Part shown: one piece after another, positions 1-8,300 of the stretch
How positions within the stretch are numbered: position 1 is the stretch's first letter
Layout of the letters: each line of letters opens with the position of its first letter
Source: Calditrichota bacterium
Lineage (GTDB): Bacteria; Calditrichota; Calditrichia; RBG-13-44-9
Reading direction: 5' to 3'
NCBI GenBank assembly: GCA_024276455.1
Contig: JAJRXE010000291.1
Span: forward strand, 1-11,563
Length of the DNA stretch: 11,563 nt
Notes under the pieces: model-generated
The model's input: the letters and a program-made list of their open reading frames with translations, nothing else
Databases searched by the model: none
What the model was told of the DNA's origin: nothing
Program-made: the position numbers and the translations under genes

Positions 1-308
1 ATGTATTTCTGCAAAGCCGGGTTTTTAACCTGGAGGGGATCGAAACTCTGTCCCTGGTCGATAATGACAATGGTTAAACTTAACCGCCGGGCGATGGCTC
101 GAATAACAATCTGCCCATTTTTAATATCCCGATAGCCGTGGCGAATAATATTGGTACAGGCTTCATCAACAACTAATTTAAAAGAATTGATGATTTTTTC
201 GCTAAACCGATGTTTTTTGCCAAAATACTCAATAAAATCCCTGACCTGGCGCAGATAGGACATTTGCGCCGGAATGATAATTTCTTCTTTTACTACATTT
301 TTAAACAT
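1..308 (-). CDS. RsbW-like anti-sigma factor / serine-protein kinase, GHKL ATPase fold (partial, C-terminus beyond window)
   Basis: The first 102 codons of a gene that runs off the window edge. The translation begins MFKNVVKEEIIIPAQMSYLR and has the two ATP-binding signatures of the GHKL fold in the right order. The N-box is at residues 45-59 (LVVDEACTNIIRHGY, with E49, N53 and H57), and the G1 box is at 81-90 (VIIDQGQSFD, with D84 and G86). This layout fits small RsbW/SpoIIAB-type proteins of about 130-150 residues, which bind a sigma factor and phosphorylate a STAS-domain antagonist in partner-switching cascades; that role is family knowledge. The ATG is the first possible start, because an in-frame TAA lies seven codons upstream. 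The ribosome site is poor: GAAGAG sits only one base from the ATG. By hand count 121 of 308 bases are G or C (39%), well below the upstream genes. Its target is unknown, and no sigma factor or STAS gene is visible. Confidence 0.82.
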   Translation of the reverse strand, partial: MFKNVVKEEIIIPAQMSYLRQVRDFIEYFGKKHRFSEKIINSFKLVVDEACTNIIRHGYRDIKNGQIVIRAIARRLSLTIVIIDQGQSFDPLQVKNPALQKY

Positions 309-422
309 TCTCTTCGCTATTTTTTATTCTAATTACTAAAGTCGTAATCGACTTCGCTCCTGTTAATATTAATTATTAATTCCTCAAAAACCAAATTTGT
401 TTCCCTCAAAACGGAAAATCTG
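309..422. other. AT-rich intergenic leader of the RsbW-like gene
   Basis: A 114-bp gap between the stop of the PorV-like gene and the RsbW-like start. It holds an AT-only palindromic tract (about 363-381, built on ATTAAT), two imperfect copies of TTCC(C)TCAAAAAC at 380-391 and 401-412, and a perfect 6-bp inverted repeat at 339-354. No GC-rich stem followed by a T-run is seen in either direction, so no intrinsic terminator is called. The AT-rich tract could carry a promoter for the RsbW-like gene, but no convincing -35/-10 or Bacteroidota-type -33/-7 pair could be fixed. Confidence 0.5.
339..354 (-). promoter_or_regulatory. Perfect 6-bp inverted repeat in the leader of the RsbW-like gene
   Basis: AAGTCG and CGACTT flank a 4-base loop (TAAT as read on the plus strand), 30 bases upstream of the RsbW-like ATG. 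A second, mutually exclusive 5-bp pairing, ATTAC (332-336) with GTAAT (344-348), shares its bases. It has no downstream T-run, so it is not an intrinsic terminator. It could be a protein-binding site or an RNA leader hairpin. The arms are short enough to arise by chance. Confidence 0.3.
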
Positions 423-2330
423 TTACTCTTTGGTACGTCGCAAACGCTCTTCCGCACTGCGAATATTGTCCTGCAATTTTTTGCTGTAGGGATATTTTTT
501 CTGCAATTCTTTCCAGATTTCTAGAGCTTCCTGATAGCGTCCGGCCAGGAAGAGATCGACCCCTTTGTAATACTGCCGTTCGGCTTCCTGATCCATTTCC
601 ACCTCCACCGTACCCAGACCACGCTTGGTGCGTTCGATGTACTGCTTCAGCTGCTGGTTGGTGGGATCCATCCGAAGCGCTTCTTCAAAGAGCGAAAGGG
701 CCTGTTCGTACTCACCCAAGTCGTACAATTGCAATCCCTTCTGGACGTATTGCTGCAATTTGATGCGGTTCGCCAGGGTGTTAATTTCTTCTTTCAACTG
801 GGGATTATCCGGTGCCAGGACCAATGCTTCGCTCAAAATGCGCAGGGCATTGGAGTAATTGCCTTTCTGGAATTCCTCCCGACCACTCTTCACCAATTTT
901 CGCACCTGTTCTTCCAGCCGCCGTTTGGTCGTAGCAATGGCATCCTGAATCGTCGGATCGTCCGGCGCTCGCTCTAACGCCAGGTTGAATTCCATCAACG
1001 CGTCGGTAAACTGGTTCTTTTCCAGGAAGAGACGTCCCTTTTCCATGTGGAAATCCACAAATTTTTTGTTTTCCCGGGCTAACTCTTTGTCAACCGCTTT
1101 GGCAATCGCTTCTTGCTGCCGTTTTTCCAGTTCCAGCTTAATCATCTGGTCGGCACTGTCCAGCAAAGCATTGGCCGTTTTGTTAAACGGATCCACCGAA
1201 ATGACCTGCTGAAATTCCACATAGGCATCGAAGTACTGGTGGTTCTGTAAAAATTCCTGCCCTTTCTGGAGATGTTCGGCAATAAACTGCTTCCGCTCCT
1301 CTTCCTTGGTTTTTTCCACCAGTTCCCGTTCTCGCTGTTTTCGTTTCTCCTCGGCAATCAGAATTAGCTCTTCCCGAGTTTTTCCAATATGGAACGTAAC
1401 CGAAAAGCGGTGGGTTGCCGGAAACGCCCCATTGTCGGCCACGGATCCAAAAGAATAGTCGATTTCCAGGAAGGAATATTTAACACCCCCACCAAAGGCC
1501 AGGTGTCCATTGTCGAATCCCAACCGAATGGTGCCAATATTACGGAACAGATATTCCGCACCCGTGTGAATGGAACCGCTCACGTAACGGTTCTTGCGAT
1601 AATCGAGAACAAAGTTTATTCCTCCACCGCCTTCCCCGATGGGGAAATAGCGAGCATAACCGAAGTTCAGGTTGTAAGGTTCGCTCTCGGTAACGGTTCC
1701 CAGCTTCAAGGAAGGCGAAACGAAGTTCCGATAGTTGAAACCCAGGGTGGTGTTTCGCAAAAGCACATGATCGACGGTGGGACGATAAATAAATCCGATA
1801 TCGAGCCCCATTCCGGTTGCCGTTTGATTAATCAGGGTAAATTGCTGACGGCGAATTTTAAAGGTCACACCTCCCAGAATGTGGAACGGTAAAGTTTTGG
1901 CGTAAGAAATGTACAGTTCGCTCTCTTCGTAATTGGCGTTTCCCTGCAGCTCGTTGTAGCGGGTGCGAATGGGAATGTCGCCGGTTCCCAGACGGGCGTA
2001 TCCGAATCCCACCGAACCGTAGTTCAGGGTAGGATACACCAGTCCAAAGAAATCGTAGGTGGTGCCCTCAAAAATCTGGTTGTGAAAGAGGGTGAAGGTT
2101 ATTTGCTGGACATTTTCCAGTCCGGCAGGATTCCAGAAGAGCGCCGACGGATCGTTCGCCAGAGCCGTGTACGCCCTTCCCAGCCCCATGGCGCGCGCTC
2201 CACTTCCCCAGCTCAGATTCATGGTCGTACCGTGTTCCCCTTCCGACTGGGCCATTAACGACATCGCCACCACTGCCTGAATCACCAATCCAAGCAACAT
2301 TGTCTGAAAAATTTTATTACGCGTTTTCAT
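423..2330 (-). CDS. PorV/PorQ-family outer-membrane beta-barrel protein with C-terminal TPR array
   Basis: A 635-residue protein. A signal peptide (1-28, K/R-rich start, hydrophobic core, cut probably after SLMAQ) is followed by a PorV/PorQ (UPF0164-like) barrel at about 30-316. The family's opening signature is clear at 40-71 (SWGSGARAMGLGRAYTALAN, then PSALFWNPAGL), and alternating beta strands end at RFSVTFHIG. A charged helical stretch (317-349) leads into five TPR units at about 350-383, 424-457, 475-508, 524-557 and 581-614, each with the A/Y pattern and a PxN/PxD end. PorV is the T9SS outer-membrane shuttle that receives cargo C-terminal domains, and it normally lacks a TPR tail. The tail should lie in the periplasm. 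There are no cysteines. The start is well fixed: an in-frame TGA lies 12 bases upstream, and the purine-rich AAGAAAG precedes the ATG. It lies 14 bases after the giant gene's stop, implying one transcript. Whether it is a true PorV, a PorQ or a paralogue with another job is open. Confidence 0.85.
   Translation of the reverse strand: MKTRNKIFQTMLLGLVIQAVVAMSLMAQSEGEHGTTMNLSWGSGARAMGLGRAYTALANDPSALFWNPAGLENVQQITFTLFHNQIFEGTTYDFFGLVYPTLNYGSVGFGYARLGTGDIPIRTRYNELQGNANYEESELYISYAKTLPFHILGGVTFKIRRQQFTLINQTATGMGLDIGFIYRPTVDHVLLRNTTLGFNYRNFVSPSLKLGTVTESEPYNLNFGYARYFPIGEGGGGINFVLDYRKNRYVSGSIHTGAEYLFRNIGTIRLGFDNGHLAFGGGVKYSFLEIDYSFGSVADNGAFPATHRFSVTFHIGKTREELILIAEEKRKQRERELVEKTKEEERKQFIAEHLQKGQEFLQNHQYFDAYVEFQQVISVDPFNKTANALLDSADQMIKLELEKRQQEAIAKAVDKELARENKKFVDFHMEKGRLFLEKNQFTDALMEFNLALERAPDDPTIQDAIATTKRRLEEQVRKLVKSGREEFQKGNYSNALRILSEALVLAPDNPQLKEEINTLANRIKLQQYVQKGLQLYDLGEYEQALSLFEEALRMDPTNQQLKQYIERTKRGLGTVEVEMDQEAERQYYKGVDLFLAGRYQEALEIWKELQKKYPYSKKLQDNIRSAEERLRRTKE
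489..1283 (-). repeat. TPR array in the PorV-like protein (5 units)
   Basis: Residues 350-614 hold five TPR-like 34-mers with helical spacers. Unit starts are 74, 51, 49 and 57 residues apart, so most units are followed by one extra helix (for example TIQDAIATTKRRLEEQ) rather than packed directly together. The first gap is longer and contains a probable coiled coil (about 388-423). Typical unit cores are GREEFQKGNYSNALRILSEA (483-502) and GLQLYDLGEYEQALSLFEEA (532-551). TPRs serve as protein-binding scaffolds; the partner is unknown. Confidence 0.85.
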
Positions 2331-2344
2331 AGGCTTTCTTCAGT

Positions 2345-5300
2345 TTATTTAATATAAGCGACTTTTGTCTTGAATTGCTTGCTACCGCCACCCCGGTATT
2401 GAATTTTCAAAATGGCAATGTACACCCCGTTCAGCACCTGCCGGCCGGCATTGTTGCGACCATCCCAGGTTAAAAGACCATCGTAAAGTCCGCTTTCGTT
2501 CACATCTACCTTGGTACTGTACACCAAACCGCCCAGCAAGGTAAATATTTGCAACTCTGCGGTTCCGGGCTCTTTCATGAGGAAGACAAACTTGGTTTCG
2601 CGATCGCTGTTGCCAAAGGGATTGGGATAGTTTCCGAAGACCTTTTCTTCGTCCGAGGAAACGATGTTCACCTGCACGGAAGAATTCTCTTCATTGGTCT
2701 CCAGATTGAAGTCCCGCCCCTGCTCGTCCACTACCTCAATTTCGTTCTTGGTCGCATCGAAAGCGTACAGTTTGTTGATTCTTAACTTAAAGCTCACATT
2801 CGGGGCATTTTCGCGGATGTCCACCAACACCACCAGACTGCCGGTATCTCCCGGCGCCAGAGCGAGGGTCTGGTTAAATACAATAAACAGCACACTGTCG
2901 GCGGATTCACTCACGGTATATTCGGCGTAAGTGACTGCGCCGGGACCGCCTTCGTAGAACGCCAGGTTACCGATCTTCACGGACTTGAGGATTTTTCCGG
3001 GAGAGGGCAGAATCTCGCCGGTTCCGCCCAGAGAACGCAGGGAGATCCGGATTGAATCGATGGTCACTGGTTGCACAAAGCGGTTGCCGTTGATTAATTC
3101 CAGACCGAGCAAGGGCAAATTGGTTTGTCCCTGTTGGTTAATATTGTTGTCGGGCTGAACTTCGGCCAGGCGGCGAACCCTTAAACGATGGGGTTGGGTG
3201 GAAATCGCCAGACTGGCCGTGCTGTGAGCCGGATCCAATTCGGCCGGCCGCCCGGTATTCACATCGTAAGGCAACTGGGCGAACTCAACTTTCAGGGTAG
3301 TGGTGGTAATCTTATCTTCCGGTGCCTTGAGGGTCCAGCTCACCGTTCCCGTTTTTCCGTTCCACTGAATGGTTTTTTCCAGACTATCGCTGGAATTCAC
3401 CAGACGGAAAGAGGTGTCCGGAATGGTCAATTTCAACCTTCCAGCGCCAACCAGGCCGGCTTTCCCTTCATTGGTCACCTGCGCAACAATGGTAAATTCT
3501 TGTTTAAAGGAAAGCAACAGCGAGGTTTCGCCTTCGGCGGTGGCAATCAGACTTAACAATGCCTTGCGTTCCACCACCAGACTTCTCACACTGGAGTACA
3601 ATTGCAGCATTTCGCCGCTGTTTGTCTCGGTAACATTCACGGTCACTTGCATTCGGGCGGTCAGCGAATCCTGAGAAATATTGACCGGCCCCTGCACCCG
3701 CCAGACAACCGTGTCGCCAGTAAAGGTTTTTACGGAATCGTCCAGGATGTCAAAGTTCACCGGATCGACCAGCACCAGAGCCGCGGTCCGGGTTTCGGAA
3801 AGCTGGGACGTATTCTGCAGCACCGCCCGGACTTCGAATAATTGTTCGGTGCTGATCCGGTCCGGAATTTGCAGATTCACAATATAATCGCCGGCTTCCT
3901 GAATCCAGATCGGGTGCGTTCGAATCCCCCCGTTTTCTGCCACCGCCGGTTGCTGACTATTCTCGTCCAGCGGAGCCTGGAGAATTTCGACCCGGAGGAA
4001 AGACGGTACCTCAGCGAGTAGTCTGAGAACCGGATCCTCCGCCTTGAGGGTGAATAGCAACGGCTGCCCCACGGTGAACTCGGTTTCCAGAGTGTCCACG
4101 AAATCCGCCCCGCTCTGGACCGTCAGGAGCGTATCGGCCACCAACCGCAGGGTGCCGGTACCCTGAACAGCAGCAACCCCGACGTTGCGCACCAGCACCT
4201 GATACTGGAAGGTCTGCCCCACCGTAACGGTGTCATCCTGGGCACCGGGAGGTGCCACAATACTGTCCTGAATGCTCAGGAACGCCCTGGGCACAATTTG
4301 CACCCCGTTACTGGCCTGAGCAATTTGCACGGCGGCGGGTTGATTCGCGTTGGAATCCAGGGCAGCCGATTGGACCTCGGCTTTAATTATTTGAATGGGC
4401 CGGCTCGAATTCAAAGTCCAGATGGACACATCAATACTGTCTCCGGTGGGGATTTTTAAGGTGTCCGTTGTGTCCACCGTGGTGGCGCTGAAAGAGAAAC
4501 CGGAGGGAAGAGCAACCGTCACCAGCGAAGAGTCCAGCGTACCAACCTGTCCCAGATTCTCCATCTTGTAGCGCAACACCAGCCATTGATTGGTGCTAAC
4601 AATGCCGTCTTTCGCCCCTTCCGGGGAAACCACGGCAGAACTCAACTTTAAAAGCGAGCGATCTTGAATGTGAACCGTTATTTGAGCGTTTTTCTGGATT
4701 TCCTGCTGGGTCAGTTCGGCAATCGCCGTGACGGTTACCTGAAAGGTGTACTGGCCAGTGCCCACCGTATCCGGCGCCTGAACAACCCAGGTGACCCGAT
4801 TCCCGTTCTCTCCCGCCACAGGCTGCACCGAAGGACTCTGGAGAGCGAAGCCCACTCCCGGCGGCATGGTCAATTCCGCCTGGCGATTCAACAGACTGCC
4901 CCGGAAATCCACACTGGCCTGGATAGTAAAGAGCTGACCGGTCGAAACCGTTCGATCCACCGCACCCGGCGGCGAAATAATGTCTAACACCACATCTTGA
5001 ATGGTGGCCGAGGTATCTACCGACACAAAGACCGAATCGGTTCCCTTCGACACGGACGCCAATTGATTGGTGTTCAAATCCAGCGGGACATTTTCGAAGA
5101 CCGCCAGAATTGTATCCCGGGTAAGGGTCTGAATCGCCCCCTTCACGGTCCAGAAAAGTACCGTATCGACGCTGGTAAAGCCGCGCACCAGCGGATCGGA
5201 GGTGGTGACGGAATTGCTGGCAGGAAGCACCAGGCGGACACTTCCGCTGCCTACCGGAGCTTCGCCCACATTCTGTACCGTAGCCTGAACCGTGAACTCC

Positions 5301-8300
5301 TGATCGACCGAAATGGTCGTATCCGGCGCAAGGGTCAAATTCAATTGCGCCGGTTTTTGAACAAACAGCACCTCTGTGTTGTCTTCCGGCTGATTAATGG
5401 TAATCAATTGTCCGGTTTCCACCGAATACCCGGAAACGATTTTTGCCCGGTAAACCGTTCCGCCCGAAACAGCAGGAGCGCGCAAATCGAAATCCATTGT
5501 GCCGGTGGAATTCGGCGCGATGAAGCTTATCAGACTGTCTCCAACCTGCTGGTCTTCCCGGAACACCTGAAGGTGGACATCGCGTAGGCGCTCTTCGCTG
5601 GTATTGCGCACCACTACCCGGAGGGTAAATATTTGATTGTAATCCACGTACGGTGTTCGGGGAATTCCCACCACCTGCACGGTTTGAACGTAAAGTCCGC
5701 CTCCCTGCAACACCGTAATCAGATCGGACTGGGACGCCAACGCGGAAACCGGTTCGTTCTTGTTTTTTTCAATTCCGCTGGCTTTGGCCCCCACAATGAC
5801 CTGGCCCGGTGCGGCATCTCCCTCTACATTAAACAGGAAACGCACGCTGTCCGTGGCTCCGGCTCCCAGCGTGAAACTTGTTTCATCGTCAGGATGCACC
5901 CCCTGGGTGAACCCGCTCTGGCTAAATTGTAAGAGCACCGAGCTCACCACCACGTTGGCACTGCCAACATTACGCAGGTAAACCGTGGCAGGAATGTTCG
6001 TTTGTCCGGTAATCACCGTATCCACTCGCACCACCACACTGTCAATCCGCAAGTCTCCCGCTTCCTGCACGTAAAGGGAATCCGTATTGGTCTGGAGCGG
6101 TCCCAGGGCAGATCCGTCGTTTTCGTCTTCTCCATTCACAACAAATTTCAAATATTGCCAGCCAATGTTCGTCCCGGTTTTGATTCGATAAACAAAGCGT
6201 TCGGTATCGCCTCCCGCCAGAGTGAACGGGATGTTGACGGGTGAAACCCGGGTCACTTCCAGATCGCTGCCTATCGGCAACAATTCCGGAACCACCGACG
6301 TAATACTGGCATCGGCTCCACCGGTATTTACCACCTCGAAGATGGCCGGAATACCGCTGCTACCGGTGCTTACCGAATCTTCTCCAATATCCATGGTCAG
6401 GGTCACCAGCTGCGCCGGAATCTGCACAATCAAGCTGTCTTTTATGCTGGCATTGTCTCTACTGAACTGGCGATTCGAAACCGATTCGGTGTAGTAGATT
6501 ACGGCGTCCACCGTTACGGTGCCGGTTAACGCATTGTTCGGAACATCGATGGACAGATCGAAGACATCTTCGGTACCCCCCGCCACCACTTTCGGCAGGG
6601 TCGTCTGGGTCTGCTGGTTCAACTGCTGAGGACTAAACAGCAGTTTCAGACTGTCCACCTGAATGTCGGCCTGGGCGGCATTTCTCACCCGCACCTGCGC
6701 CGGAATCCCCGTTTGCCCGATATTGACGTAAACAGGATTGATTAACACGGCTTCTACGGTTACCAGCGTGGTGTCGAAACCGACGATATCCAGCGAATCG
6801 GTCGGGACATGTTGGTAAGAATAGCTGTTGTTGCTCAATTGATCCCGGTAGGACAGGGTTCCCGAGATCGGATCTTTGCCAATCGAGGAATTGGAATTAA
6901 CATCGATTAAGTAATTAAGCACCACCGTATCCAGCCCTGCCACATTCCGCGGAAAGGTTGGGGACTGAACGATGGTGTGATTGTTCTGGAACGCAATGCT
7001 GGCGTCGTCTAAAATAGCCATGGATTGACCATTATTCCGCACCACCATGCGGATCCGCACGTTTTGCTGCCCCTGACTCACCGGATTATCCAGAGAGCGC
7101 AGGGTGTCCACCGCCAGCTGAGCCCGGGAGAGCACCTCTACCGTATCCTGGTGGGTGGTGGCCCCCGTTACGCTGTAGGTGGTGGAAGTATTCACATCGG
7201 CGTAAGAAATTTCCGGCCAGATTATCTCCGTCCCGGTGGGATAATCTTCCGCAAACGAAACAGTGAGATTAAACACCTGAGAGCCATCCGCGGCAATTTG
7301 AACCGGCAGTGCGGGAGAAACCACCGAGTACTGAGGCGTTCCCAATTGTCCGATCAGAGAAATGGACTGAATCTCGGCGCTCGCATTGAGCGCCCCCACG
7401 TTGCTGAGCGTCAAAGTCGCCGTTACACTGCTTTCACCCTGGCTAACGGTGTCGGCGGTAATATTAAACTGATCGATCACAATGTTGGGTACATCGTCCA
7501 CCGAAATTGAATCGCTTACAATCAGGGTGTCGCGGTAAACAATGCTGCTAATGGTTCCTTCCAGAAAGAGAGTGCCCTGCAGCGGTGTAGCGCTGGCCGC
7601 GGTGTTCACCGTCTTGGGTATAAAATTCACCGCCGTGGTGGCATTTCCGTAAACACTCTGATTACTCTGGGCGTAAAAGGTGTCCGCTCCCAACACCATG
7701 AAGGTATTACTACCCACCAGATTAATCGTGGAGGAACCCTGATTGGTCAGATTCAGCGTAAAGCTGGCCTGGTCTCCCGAGGTAATGCGATGGGCAGCCG
7801 GGGACTGCACGGTCACCGAAGTGATGTTTGCCGAATAGACCCCAAAACTTCCTGTTTCGGTAAAAAAGTAGCCGGTTAAATTCTGATCGGTTCCGGTACC
7901 GTTAAGGGTGATTTTGGGCTGGTATTCCGAGGCCAGGAACTGGGAATCGACCGGCTGTTTCTGAAAAGTTAGACTCCATCCTGATGTTAAGCCGGGAATG
8001 GAATCCGGCGAGGCCAGAGCAGCTTGATAGGTACGGGTTCCGTCCGTAAAGCTCAGTGTACTGCTTAAAAGATCAAGACGGGTTGTGTACGGCCCGGGGT
8101 TATTCACCTGCAAAGAGAATTGAACCGAATCCCCCGCGGCGGCGCTGGCCGGCGTCAATGTTCCATCCACGTACTGGATTCGGAAAATGTGCACCAGCGT
8201 GGTGTCGGCGCCGGGAACATAGGCCTGCACAATGGTTACATCGCTGGCATTGTCCAGGGTAACGGAATTACTGGCTTCGCCGGTAGAACCGGTGTTTACC

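Noticed and set aside
301..348. A possible 15-codon leader peptide with an ATT start after AGGAG, ending over the RsbW-like ATG.
   Set aside because: The spacing from AGGAG is plausible and the overlap would allow coupling, but ATT starts are rare and nothing else supports translation.
391..408. A possible terminator after the PorV-like gene (AAAC...GTTTTT on the minus strand).
   Set aside because: The stem is only four A/T-rich pairs around a self-complementary loop, too weak for an intrinsic terminator.
1389..1892. A 167-codon open frame on the plus strand opposite the PorV-like barrel.
   Set aside because: Antisense to clear barrel-coding sequence, with low-complexity composition and no recognisable family.
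4997..5587. A 196-codon open frame on the plus strand opposite the giant gene.
   Set aside because: It lies wholly antisense to a module-containing, in-frame coding region, its translation shows no signal peptide, domain or repeat, and many similar antisense frames occur along the gene. It is a codon-usage shadow.
3194..8182. Recent DNA-level tandem duplication of the CARDB modules.
   Set aside because: Units are recognisable only by short protein motifs; the DNA of corresponding segments (for example those coding GQTGIP and GQTNIP) differs at many positions, so the array is old.
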